Part shown: one piece after another, positions 13,701 to 27,700 of the stretch
Layout: the number at the start of each line of letters is the position of its first letter
Numbering within the stretch: the stretch's first letter is position 1
Assembly (NCBI GenBank): GCA_015143295.1
Contig: CM026562.1
Coordinates: forward strand, 310,001 to 374,000
Reading direction: 5' to 3'
DNA from: Tetracentron sinense
Taxonomy: Eukaryota; Streptophyta; Magnoliopsida; Trochodendrales; Trochodendraceae
Length of the DNA stretch: 64,000 bases
The notes under the pieces: generated by a model
What the model was told of the DNA's origin: nothing
The model's database searches: none
The model's input: only the letters and a program-made list of their open reading frames with translations
Translations under genes and position numbers: made by a program

Positions 13701-16700
13701 TTTCCAAACTCCTCAAATCCTATTTATTGGGTGTCGCCGGGTCTAACACCTTGCATCCGTGTTAGATTTCCTACATTATTAGTTGGGAAATCTTATGATC
13801 TATATTATATACTTTTAAAAAAAGGGCATAAATGAATGCCTATGAAGCGCCTATGCAACTTAGCTTGGAAGACGAAATATTATTAAGCAGACAGAGGATC
13901 AATCTTTAGCAAGTCTTGAAACAAGACTTGATTGTTAAAAACCCAATTTGGGTACAGTAAGAATAGAAATTATTTCCCCTTTTGTCTGGAAATCTAAAGA
14001 TACAAACTTCTTCCTAGTAATTACAGACCCTTTGTACACTGTATCAGAAACAGTTCACAGAAGAAATCCTATCCAACCCTTCTATTCTATCTAGGCGATA
14101 TCCTTCATTCAAGAATGGGTCTAAGAATCTTTTCTCACTATCCCAAGGTATGCCAAATTTGGCCTTCTCCTTTGTCCATTTAGAGTGTTCAAACCTGCAT
14201 GGCTGCACCAGAGTGTTCCTTCTTACTAGTGCATCAAAGGTCTTTATTGCACAAGATCAAACCACCTTAACTGATTCTCCTTTATTAGTTCTTATTGGAA
14301 CTACTACTAGGTTCCGTCGAATGCGCTAATTTCTGATTCTATTTGCAAATCTCCCCAATTTAGCCATCTCAGCATCCTCAGCTCAGCTTTACACATTCAA
14401 TGAATATGTAATTTCTTGATTTCCCAATACACTTTGCTCCCTAATGCATGGGTGTCTTATTGTTGTATCATGGGAATGTTACTTTAGTTTGATCAATATG
14501 CATTAGCAAAATAAGAGTTCCAAAAGCACATCTTCACTTCAGCCATCCAACTCTTAGTTTATTAACCAGCATACGATCTAATCTTTCCTTAATCCTTATC
14601 AATCATAGATAACAGAAATTAACGTTTCTTGGTATCTCTTGTAGTCAAGATGAAGGGACTAATCATGAAATGCAGACTACCTTGAGCGTTTAGACTTGGA
14701 GCGACAACTCCGCCAATACCAGAGAGTATTTGTGTTTTATAGAATTATAGAATCAAGGTTACATGAGCAAAAGAAGCTTTAGCAAAGACTAAGACAATAC
14801 CTTATATTAGCTTGATAATGACAGCCATAATCACCAAATAGAAGTTTGACAATTATTCGACTAAAAAAAAAATCGTAGAAAATTGGCAAATTTTGAAAAC
14901 GTCGGAAAAAAAATAAGAATATTAATTCTTACAAACCAAATATTCCATGTATCAGATAAATTCTGCAACTTTGGAAAAAATAGCAAATAGTTTGCATTTA
15001 ACTCGTGTCTTTTTGAAATAGACGCAAATAATTCGCAAATTTATTATTTTACACCAAAGCCGTGTATTATTCGCGACTTTTTGAAAAATTGACAAACTTT
15101 ATGACTATGACAACAAACTCGTATCTTCAGATTTATGGATGGCAATCAAAGTGTCCCACAATTAGCACAAACAAATATGCTGTGAGCCCAATCCAACGTA
15201 CGGACAGTAACTAGAATTTGCGACTTCTGTAATTATCTACCATTCAACTTATTTGGGATAAGGCACTGATTATAATTATCTACAAAACAGTACCAGATTA
15301 TGCCCATGCACAGCCAAAACTGAAAAATTCATACCCCAATTAGGAACTTAGAGACCAAGATAGTCTACCTAGGAGTAGACGCCTTTTTAAATACCGACTA
15401 GCAAATCGACGTCTTGTTAATAGAGACACCCACATTAAGCTTCATTAGACAACAAACTTTTAACTTCTTTTTTCTTTGGCTTAGTAACGATAAGAAACTC
15501 ATTATTAAACTTCCAATTTATAGATAACAAAAAAAAATTCCATAATTAGCACAAACAGCTATGTTTGTAAGCACAATCAAATGTATGGACAATGACTAAA
15601 GTTTGCAACTTCTATAATTATCCATAAATGAAATTTATAACTATTTATGAACTTATAGACCAAGACACAGTTAGGATTAAAGGCCTTTTTGAGTACAGCA
15701 TTAGCACATCAATGATCCTGTATAAAAATCCTTGAAATTCTATTAATCAAGAATTTCCACTCCAGGGAATTATCATGCAACAAATGTGACCAAACTTGGT
15801 GTAAAATGCATTTGAGAAGTGGCAAGTGCATAGGATCAATGACCTTTTTTTCTTCTTTTTCCTATTGGTGGTGCACAAACAGGGGGTTGCCGGGTTGGCC
15901 AAAGAAGCAGTATTACAAATATATATATTATACCACCCTAGCATCATTCTTTATCAAACTAGAGACACAATCCAAAAGCTCAAAAGTTAAAAAAAAAAAA
16001 ACAAAAAAATCAAAACTTATTCAGAAATAATATTGTGGTAAATGTCTAATCAAACGTCTAAATATTTTTGCATAAGGTTTTTGCCTCTGAGATAATAACT
16101 AACCGCAAGGTTACTTTTTCTTTCAGAGCTTATTATGCTAAAGTAGGTATAGGTTTATTTGTGCACATGAGCATTTCATTCACTCGGAAATGACTTTTAT
16201 GGGCTTAATACATTTGCAAATGACTTCTATATCCCTAATAAGTGCCTATTTTATCCATTGCATTCCAAATAGCCCTCAACTAAGTGCTTATCATAGTTGT
16301 TAAAGGCGTCGCCTCAGGTGATCGCCTAGGCGACTGGGTGCTTTGTTGGGCTCAGGCAACTGACCGCCTAGGCAGTCATTATTAAAAATCTAATATATAC
16401 AATATTATTATTGTTTAAGGGTATAAAAACTTACAGACCAAAAAGGATATAAACATTTATTTTATTGGAATATGGTAGTCTAGTAAACAAAAAATTATTT
16501 TATATGCGTCCCATGCCTTGTACCATATAATATGTTACAGTTTTTGTAAATCCAACAAAAAAAAAAAGTTTGCAAATAGAAGAAGAGACGAACGGTGTCA
16601 AGTATATTTTCCCCCATGTTAACTTGTCATCTCTCTCACTCAATGGGTAGACCAATTGGTCTCTCTCTCTATCTCCCTCTATTTGTGGGTGGACCATATG

Positions 16701-18336
16701 GTCCTCATCTATTTTTTGCATGGTTGGTAAAGGCGTCACCTAGGAGACCAAGCATACAGCTGGGCTCAAGCAGCTCAATAAAAAAAAGGTCCTTAAATGC
16801 CCCAAATTTCTTTTAAGACCCTCAAAACTCTCAAAAACTCATATTTAAATGGTTTTCTTTTATAATTTAATCCAATGTAGTCAAGGCGTCTATGCGATGC
16901 CTAGGCGAGGCACTTCCTGGGCAATGCCCAGGTGACACCTAGGCAATAAAAATAATAAAATTATATATGTATATATATATATATATATTAAATATACATA
17001 TATATTAATATATACGCATAACAATTCAAACCTCCTAGGGTTGACAATAATTTAGGCAAATTAACATTTAATGTTGTAATGCTTGAATGTAAGTCTTTTT
17101 TTGCTAAACTATTAGTTGACTTTTTGACCCTGTAGATGAAAATATTTTTAAAGTCTAAAATATGAGACTTTTTTTACCAGACTTTTAGGTTTTAGTAATA
17201 TTTTTTTATAATAGAATTTATGAAATTTTATATTTTGAAGATAATTTAGTATTTGCAAGTTGAAATTTTAACAAAGGCGCTAAAAAAATGAATTTTGTTC
17301 TTGAACTAAAAAAGTTGACCTTTTATTCTTTAGGAATTTGGATCTCATAATTTTTATTGAATTCAAATGGGGGGTATAACCTTATTAACTTTTAAATATC
17401 TTAAGTAAATGAATGTAAAGTGTAAAATCATTTACTTAAATGGTATTTATATGTAAATAAACTATTAAACAGTAAAGTAGACTAACTGCTAAAGGGTCCA
17501 GGTGACTACCGCCCGCCTAGAGAGATGCCTAGGTGGTGACAATCCAAAACCGCCTAGGCAACGTCTTGACTACACTGATTTAAATAAATTCTCCATAATT
17601 ATATATTTTACTTATTATATATTTTTTATTACTTTTCTTGAGTGTATTCGAGAAAAAAGAAAAACGAATAAATGAGAGTAAAGCCTCTCTCCCATCTTTT
17701 CTCTCCCCTATTCGGTGGCACATTGACTGTCGGGCTATTATTCAATTTTTTATTCAATCCTACACTCTTCCTCATCTCATCTCTCTCTCTTTCTCTTGTT
17801 CGGCCGTCACTATAGACTGTGTTTCTTTTTATTTTTATCCCTCACAAGTCACAATCTCTCTCCCCCCTCTTTCAACATTTATTCTAAACTTTGTTTTTTT
17901 GTTCCATTTTTTATTCTCAACACTTGAAATTCTCTTTTATATTCCTAAAACTGTCTCCAATGATGGTATTTTAGCTACCACCTCAGGCATCCATGCGGTT
18001 TGTCGCCTCAAGTCACCTTGACAACCATGGTGCTTATCTATATGTTTTACCAAACATGAGATCAAAAATAAGAACTGTTTTTAAAAAAAAAAAAAATGCT
18101 GACTTTACCACATGGACTATTGTAAAACGTTCTAGATCAAATTTAAATAGCACTGATTAGATTGGATAAGAGTTGTCAAATGGCCCCTAAGTTTATATAG
18201 GTTTCAGCTGCCAAAAATAAAAGCTTACAAAAATACTTTTATGAAGTTATGTATTAGTGAACTAGAATTATCATGTTATTTTATTTCTTGCACCTGAAAC
18301 CTATATAAACTTAGATCATACAGGAGAGGCCATTCA

Positions 18337-18382
<46 letters not shown>

Positions 18383-18714
18383 GTATATATATATATATGG
18401 GAATGCTATCCTTCACTACGGCTAGTGAACTTGTAAATCTTCAATAGACTTTTTTACCCCCTGCATATTGAATACCATTTTATTAAATATATAAGGTATT
18501 TTAGTATTTTTATAGGGGACAATTCATTAATTAGGGGAAACAAAAAGTACAAGAAAAGTCAAATTGTACTTATTCTCTCTCCCATTTAATGATTGTTCCC
18601 CTATAATAAGACTAAACTACCCTTAACTTTAGTTAATTTGATAATTAATACAAGTGGTAAAAGTGTCTTGGTGAAGGTTAACAAGTTCACACACTGAGTG
18701 AATGTTAGCAACAC

Positions 18715-18761
<47 letters not shown>

Positions 18762-21700
18762 GTGCAGAAAACTAGTATAATTTCAGACAAGTTTCAAATA
18801 GTTTTGAATTGATTCCAAATTCCCCATATAAATATCGGAATAGACATGATTACTAAAAAAAATCTAAGGACAACTAGAAAACAGATGGGCCATTAATCGA
18901 AAGCAGCCTACAAAAAGTTAGGAAAGGAACCCCTGGTGGTAGTGTAAACATATCATGACAATAATAAAAATAAATACAAATTTTCATAGACTATAAATAC
19001 AGAATAATTTTTGCACAACAATGGTATAATGATATACTTAAAAATCGTTGCCAACTACTAGAAATATTAGAAGTAAATTTTATCAATTTTCAACTACCTA
19101 AGGGAAGACTGTGATAGAAAAGACGTGTTTGCTCCAGTGCCATTGATTTTACAACTAGTTCCAGGAAAAACCAAGCCATTGCCAGCACATCATCATAAAC
19201 CGGTCCCACACGGTAGCCTTTTGCCTGCATAACATAGTAATGCAGCAATAATATTATTTAACTTAGAGAATAAACATATAACACATGCCAATTCAATGAT
19301 GGTACCTCAATGCGCATGTCATTGATGAGAAATTTATTGAAACATGACTAAAAAGCATTTGATATTATATTTTTATTAACTAATTGCACAAACCCATACA
19401 CGAGTGTTGGACTCCGACATGGATGTGAGCTTTCAGGTTTGGTGACCTCCAAAAAGTAGGATTACAGGGTTCAACAAATATTTCAATTATTTAGTGCCTT
19501 GTTGATTGGAAAATTATGATAGATATTTTATACTAATTAATAAGGGCGTAAATGAATATAATTGTGTTGTATTCAACAACTCTAAGCCTTCTAAAAGATA
19601 AACCAACACATTTATGAAAATTTATGTTGTGTAGGTAATGACTAACGAGTAGAAGAAAATAAATCCAGAAGTGTAACAAGAATCGAATTCAAGTCGGAAT
19701 CCGAAATGTGTCTGACACAGGCACTTCACCCATTTAAAAGTTCTTGAGAAACCCACAATGCTTACAAGAAGTTCTCAAGGGAAAAAAGTTATCATATAAA
19801 CAAAATTGTCACTTGGTTATATACTATGCTCCAGCAAATAGAAGTTCAAAACATCAACACGTATCGTAATGTTTCCTACGAAATGCTTCATTTTCCACAG
19901 GTACTGACATGAAACCTACCTAAGACATCAAAATTACCATTTTTTTTTTACACATTTCCTACGAAAAGCTTTTGTTTCCATGTGTATCGACATAGAATCT
20001 ACCTGTGTTGTTTAGAAAATTGACTCATCTTTGCAAACATTAGTAGAATGTTAGTTTCATTAGCCGAAGAACGATATCCACTTGAGGGTCAATAGTATAG
20101 GGTTTTAGCGGCATGTTTTAGTAAGTTTTGATAGTTCGATACATTTCGATAACATCTACCAAAACATGCAAAACATTTATATAAATTAACATGACTTCTA
20201 TTGACTTGACTTTGGTTGACGTGAACTAAAATCAATTAAAATCATCTATTTTTATTGAAAAAAACCTTTTCCCCCCTTTTCTTGAATCAAGCCCTAAACT
20301 GGAGCACTCTAAACATACATTGGGTGCTACAGCTCCAAGATTTCGCCTGAAAAAACTATTTTTCATAAGGTTTTAAAGACCGATGAGGACTTTCAAAACA
20401 AAGTAAATCGTTCTGAGTACACTTAATCACATTGCTTTCAGACAAATAGGTTGTGATTAATTTAATCGTGAGAAGAAGTATCTAATTCATGCATCTCTAC
20501 ATGATTTTAGGAATTCAAACTGGATTTGTAAATGAAATTCTATAATTAAAAAAAAAACCAAAGTTCACTATAATTCACCCCAAACTTCAAAGTTTGCATT
20601 GAATCTTTTATATGTTAACTAAATGTACCTGGTCTACAACTTGGCTAGATTACTCTTATTTTTTAGGAGAATTTTTTTTAATATACATATTAGTTTCTTA
20701 CACTAATTTAGGCAACATATATATATATAGAGAGAGAGAGAGAAGCATTCTAGTGAGTCATGCTCATTAAAGCCTTTAATGAGTGATCCCTAATAACATG
20801 ACACGTGGTGGGTTGTTTCGGAATTCAACCATTGGATGTCAAGATGCGTCTCTCAAGAGACACGTGGCAAAAAATCAGCTTGATCGGGCATTTGTAGACC
20901 GTCCAATTGAATATGGGAAGAACAATCATTTCTATAGCTTGGGTAAGGTCTAGTGAACTCTAGAGGGTTAATAACAACAAACTAGGGTCCAATCGAATGG
21001 TCTAAATATGGCCAATTAGATTGATTTTTTGACACGTGTCTCCTAATGGATTCACCTTAAAATCCAATGGTCGGATTCAAAAAAAAAGATCGCCATGTGT
21101 CATCTTTCTAGAGGGACCACTCATTTAAAGCTTTAATGAGCATGGCTCATTAGTATCCTTCCCTATATATGTATGTATATATATTAGTTAATTAGTTCTA
21201 AATACTCTTGATCTGATTCACATCTAATAATTTTAATAAAAAAAGATATTAAAAAATCCGATTTTTCGTGAGTTTAAAGGGTTTAGGACTCTAGGGCCTA
21301 TATATAGTCATTAACTCTAAGGTTTAAGGTTTCACAACTATTCTAAGAGTTTTAGAGATCCAAAAAGAGAGAAAATAGAGTTTTGCAAAGGGTTTTGCCT
21401 AGAGAAGAAGAAAAGCTTGGAGATCGAGATCCATGCCCATTTGAAAGCAATTGATTGTAGGAAAACAATCAAGAGAGGTACTATACACTATTCTAACCTA
21501 ATAATATGTATGAAATAAGTATTTTAAGAACTGGAAACAAAGTTTACATGTTGTTATGATTTGATGATCATATATTAATGGTAGGATTTGCATGATTTTA
21601 AGAGAGTTAATGCTTATGATTTTGAATGGAAGAAGGTATATATGTTTCGAACATGCTACTGATTTTATAATGATGGATTAAAGATTCGGTTGATGATTTA

Positions 21701-24700
21701 TGCATGATATTATAAAGATTTTCTAGAAATTTCATTTATATGTGATTTAAATGAGAGGAATGAATGATTTATGGGTGTTGTACAATGAATGAAATTGGGA
21801 GAAGGGATTTGTGTTTAATAGAGGTTGAATTTGGAATTTAAGGGGTATAATGTGAATTGTAATAGTGATATAATGATTGTTCCGGCACGATTATAATAGT
21901 GAATACATTTAAGTATGATAAAGTATCCTAATATGACTTCCATGTAAATTATATGTAATTAAGCATATATTGTTAGTTGAATTTCGGATAGGCAAATACT
22001 TACGAGAATGATATTAACAACCCCGAATTCTCTCACCATCGTGTGTGGGTGGCTTTGGTGGAGTTTCGATGGTTTGATATCAGAACCTAAGGAATAACCT
22101 AATGATAAGTAATATAAGCACATGCCTCCCAAGCCCAAGCACAAGCACAAGAACCCTATGCTACATGTCATTAGAACTATCATGTTACATGTCATTGAAA
22201 ACTATCATGTTACATGTCATTGAGAATCATCATGTTACATGTCATTGAAGAAGAATATCATGTTACATGACATTACAAGAATATCATATTACATGCAATT
22301 GTACACATGAACTTACATGAACATGCACAAGTCTTACATGTCCACACAAGTCACGAGTCTCAACATGCCATGAATGATGATTATGTTATGTTTGCATGCT
22401 TCCGCACATGAACTGTAAGGTATGTTTATTTATGATAAAGCATGACTATGATTATATGCTATGATATTGTTAGCTAGACTTTGTATACACTGAGCTTTCG
22501 TTTGCTCAGCTGTACTTTTGATGTTGGTAGGATCGGGAGGATTTGATATTTGTGAGAATTTGATATTTGTGCTCCAGGACCTTGGGTTGAAGAAGAGTAC
22601 ATTGAGGAGCAACAAGGTGATTATCTCGAGGAGGAGATCAACGGATTACTTTCCATATTATAGAGTCTAGAACATTAGTTGTTTATTTCAGTTTTGAAAA
22701 GGGATGTAATAAGACAACTTCAGATTATGTTGCTTAGGTTTATTTCAGTATTTGATCATATTGAAAGATATGTTGCTTAGGTTTATTTCAGTCTTTGATC
22801 ATATTGAATGATAAGGTTCACTTTGGTATTTAAGATTGGTCGGACAGGTTGGATTATAATTGTTATTTCAATTATTGAGATTATATTATGAGAATTTTTC
22901 AAGTTAATATTTAGCATGCCTTGTATGTTTTAAGGATAAGTAGTGTCACGGGTCCAAAGTCTCATTATGACCAAGATGGGATTTTGGGGCGTGACAATAA
23001 ATGCTTTTATTTTGTTATGAAAATGTATTTATGCTTAGTTATTCATTCCCTGAAGTTTCATTTCAAATTTTCAACGTGTTTCATTGACATTACCTGCATT
23101 TAGTTTATTTTTACAAAGTTGTCTTGACTTCATTAAACTTCCTCAAAACGTTTCCACTTTCATAGGGACTGGAGTTTACACCGACAACGAAGTTTAAAAC
23201 CTTGAGATGATATGTGGTGGTTAAATAGTACCTCTTCAACATGTTTGTATTATATGCAGAAAGGCCCCCAATACGAACCTATGTAGCAGAATTTATTTCC
23301 TTTAATAACATATCTAACAAAGAATTTGTGGTATAAATTGAGGCTCACAGTTTAAAGTTCTTTCTCTAGCCCAATAGGAATCAAAGATTCGATTAAACAG
23401 TATGAAACTTTGTCCAGAATGGCATGAATCCCAAACAACCTAGCTCATTCCATGGGTGCACTGACCAAGGATTTCCATCAGGCTAGTCATGCCTAGACTA
23501 GATTTTTGGGCCCAAAGCTTAGTTATGAGCTTCAGCTTGACCCAAGTAAATAAAACTCAGGGCAAACTCAAGTTCACTCCGAATTTGGAATTTATCACAT
23601 GGGTTCGATTTTGGGACCACGACCGGACCATTTGAAATGATCCCATATACCCAGCTCCTCTAGTACAAGAGGTAAAGGCTCACAATCAGTGAACCAAAGA
23701 GAAATAAAACAACAAAGGAAAGAAGAACGAATGAGGCAAACAATGGACTACAAAAGTACACGACGCAACACGTAATACTACCAATGATCTACAAAGGGAA
23801 AAACTATGAAGCCCGTAAATGCCCAAACTCCCTCAGATGGAACACCATGCTAAGATGAGATGAGGTACCCTTAGCTCAATCCTATCTATAGCAAGAGCCA
23901 CATCCTCAAAAATTCATCTATTCCTCTATTTCCATAAAGCCTTTATATTGGCCTCTAGAAGGAGAGACCACATCACTAATATTGGAGGGGTCAACACTCC
24001 TAAGCACCAATAAAGATAAGAAGTTCCGATAGAAGCATGGGAAGGTCCAGGCAACTCCGAGATGGAAAAGGAAAAAACCAAATATCTCTCATCGTAGGGC
24101 AATGAAACAATAGATGATCCAATGATTCCTCCATCAACGCTACTAAAAACTAGTAAGATAAGAAGTTCTAAAAGGAGTAAGGAAATATCCAAGCAACTCC
24201 GATATGGAAAAAGAAAAAAATCAAATACCTCTCGTTATAGGGCAGTGAAATAATAGTTCATTCATCGATTCCTCCATTGATAAGCACACGAAACAGCAGT
24301 AAACTAAGCTTCAGCCTTTGTTTTTTAGGTGTTTGCATGTCAGGATTTTGTCCAAGGACCTTGTCAATAGGAAGAAAGAAATATTGGATAGTGTCCCACA
24401 CAACTTTATTGGAAAAGGAAAACTAGGACTAGTTTGCAAGGTTTGCAAGAAAGAACTCACTCGGAATTGGCATTTGTTTTCCTTAGCCCAGACATGACTA
24501 TCACTAGAGAGTGAGAAGGAGGAGATCATCGATAAACGGAAAGGAGCCCAATGAGGTCCACTACTTTCGAGTCGTTCAACCTACATCTTAACCTAGGTCC
24601 AAATTGTTGTCCCAACTCGAAGAGGCTACCCAAGGCACTCTTGTCGACTGCAGACAATAAGAGGTTGCCAATATCATGTTTGAAGAATGAATAACCACAC

Positions 24701-27700
24701 CAGATGTTTGTCCAAAACTTCAGCTCCTTCCTGTTACCCACTTCAATCTAATATACTTTAAGAACTCTAACCTTCGAGCGTTTGATATTAAGACATGTGC
24801 TTCTTCAATCGCCAGAACCATTTACCCCAAAGTTCCTTGTTCACATCTTTCAAGGGTTTGATATTAAGACCTCACATTTTTAGTGCCTAAACCACCAAAT
24901 AATATTTATTTGGTCTCAACCCTCTCGTTCCACAAGAACTCATCTGGATCCTTTCCCAGCGAGATAGAATAGAAGCTGAGATTCAAAACAGAGATAGGAA
25001 ATAGACCGGAAGGCTACAAGCGTGCTTTTGAGTTTTGAGTAATGTAAGCCTCCCTCCTTTAGACAGGAAGATTGATTGAGGGGGTGAAAACATCCAAACC
25101 CAAACCCACAGTAGGCCAAGGGAGGATCTCAACGGAGCTGAGGAGATTGGAGCGCAGCGTCAATTACGATAGAGCACGTTCTAAAAGTTTGTCATGCAAG
25201 TGGAAGTAACTGATAAGCATCTCTTTCTAATTTCTTATTACACGTTCTCTTTACTTATATAAGTAAAAAAATTAGTGCTGGGAATGGATGCCCAATTGAT
25301 CCCAATCTAGAGAAGAACCAAAAAAGAGTTTTCTTGATAACAAACAAAAAAATTTGTTTTTGTTTATAAACTGCTTCTTCCTTTTTATATATAATATATC
25401 TGTTTAACAATCAAAAATAAACAAAAAATTTTGAAAGAAAATAAAATCCTCTCAAATTCTTGTGTACTATGCTAAACTTTCTGTGTTGCCCTTTCTATAG
25501 TGTACAATGTATTTATAAAAATGGTTATGATAGTGCTTCTTTAATTCATGCTATTGCAACCAGATACAAAACTGGAATTTCTCTATGTAGTACTCATAAT
25601 TTAATATTAGTTTTTCTACCTGTATATCAGCATGATTTTTACTTTTACACACAATTAAGATAAAGTACATGAGAGATGCAGAGTCTAGCGAAACTATAAT
25701 GACATAATTAATTAAAACACATGGGGAAATTCTTACACTATACTTGGGTTCATGGTTTATTTTGGCTCTTTAGTTCTTTTAGGTTTCAAGAAATAGTAAT
25801 TATTCTTATCAATACTAAAAATGTTTCCCTTGGAATTTCAATTGCACATATATTCATTAGTATATTAACTGCGTTCCTTTACATAGACCCTTCTCACTAA
25901 CAGACTCCTGATGCCTATGGAGTACAGGATGAGAGAAAACAATAACCACTTAAAACAACATGACATTGAGATGAATCCACAAAGCAACACTACAGTACAA
26001 CCATGGAGAAACCACAACAGTCAAACAAACTCAACTTGATCAATGATTCCTGAATTTCTTCAAATAAGGGAAAATTTCCTATTATTAAGGTGTAAGAAAC
26101 GTTCTCCTTAATAGTTAGACAAAACACACGTATCGATAAGCTTGAAAAAATTATATCAAACATTTAGGAGGATATGTACCCAAAAATCACATTATTTTGA
26201 GCAAATTACCTTACTGCGAGCCAAGCTTCCCCATACAGTGGACAATCCTGGATAAACCGGTGGTTGTCGACCCCCAAAGTCGTCAAAAGCATAATCCACA
26301 TAGTTAACTAGAAAACGATTTCTTTCAGCGCCATCTGATGACTCCTGTTGCACCCTACAAAAAGTAATTCCGCACATAAAACATTAAAAGCCAAAGTGCT
26401 AAGTGTTTTAAAGCAGCAAACCGCAAAGCAAAGCTTCTCTGGATGTGACCATTAGATCATCAAGCCAAAACCACAAAACCAAGTCACGTGGCTGGTCAAG
26501 TCCTTAACTACAGGGTAGAGGATGATAAATGAATCACTGAAGGAGTTTGTGCCACAAAAGCAATGACAAGAACTAGGTAGTCATAGCAAGCGTCAGCAGA
26601 AAAGTTAATACACATGCAGAGACAGTTGTCATAGTTAGCATCGGCAGAGAGTTCATACACACACAGTAGTCATAGCAAGCGTCAGTAGAAAGTTTACATA
26701 CACACATATATGAATATGTGTATCTATATGCACGTGTCCATGCATACATAGTAACATTTATAAATAACATATCTATCACCAAAGAATATTAAAACACACA
26801 CATATATCTCTATACATGTATAATGGCATGTTTGAAAACCACTCATACAGGAACCCAAAAAAACTAGCATGGGTTTAAATTTACATCTCTTCAAAGAAAT
26901 AGAAAATTAAATCACACAAAGATTGTCAAAATTGAAGAGGTGGCTGGAGCATGGGGAGCATCAGTGTTTTAAAACCCGAAAACTCGACTCGACTCGGAAA
27001 CTTGCCGAGTAGAGTCAACTCGGAAACTCGGGCAAAACTCGTCCGAGTAATGACACCTAAAACTCGGACATATATAATATTTTTCTAATAATATATATGA
27101 TATAAATTCAAAATTAATGATAAACCATGCCTAAAATAAGATATATAATTCAATATATATTAAACATCCCCCTTTTGTTTTGTATTTATACTTAAAAATG
27201 AGTGGGGTGTGTCAAAAAAAAGAAAAAAAAACATAATTTAGTCAATCGGATAGGCAGTTTATTCAATTTTTAGTTTTAAAAAAAAATGCAAAAACTCGGG
27301 CGAGTCGGGGCGAGTCGGGGCGAGTCAAAGCGAGTCGGGGCGAGTTTTCGACAAAACCGAGTTTTCCTCGAAACTCGACTCGAAACCTGGCCGAGCCGAG
27401 TCGACTCGGCCGAGTTTCGAGTCGACTCGGCGAGTTTTAAAACTATGGGGAGCATGGTTCATTGAAAGTGGGCTCAAGTGTTGCTTGACTGGGAAATTTG
27501 CTGAAGAACCAAAGGAAGATCAAATAGAGACTGGGGATCCAAAGGTTGCAGTACCGTGCACTTACTGCAAATCAAAAGACTTTTTTATTGGTAAATCTGC
27601 TCAATGATATTATAAATACAAAGAAAAGAAACCTTAGCAGAAACAGGGAGACAGCCAATCGTGATTGAACTCGGGGAGAGTTCAATCGCACCCACAAGTC

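Larger units (their letters stand above)
21250..22996 (+). mobile_element. LTR fragment (3' part) of a long-LTR retrotransposon
   Basis: Has a TATA-like ctatatatagtc at about 21300, a gagaga-rich leader, a tgctcagctg segment, and ends gggattttggggcgtgaca at 22996. The LTRs at 42592-45133 and 61731-63988 share this ending pattern. The TGT start was not found, so the left border is uncertain. Confidence 0.5.

Noticed and set aside
17638..18021. 127-codon plus-strand frame as a transposase or gene
   Set aside because: No domain, CT-rich, and within a non-autonomous element end.
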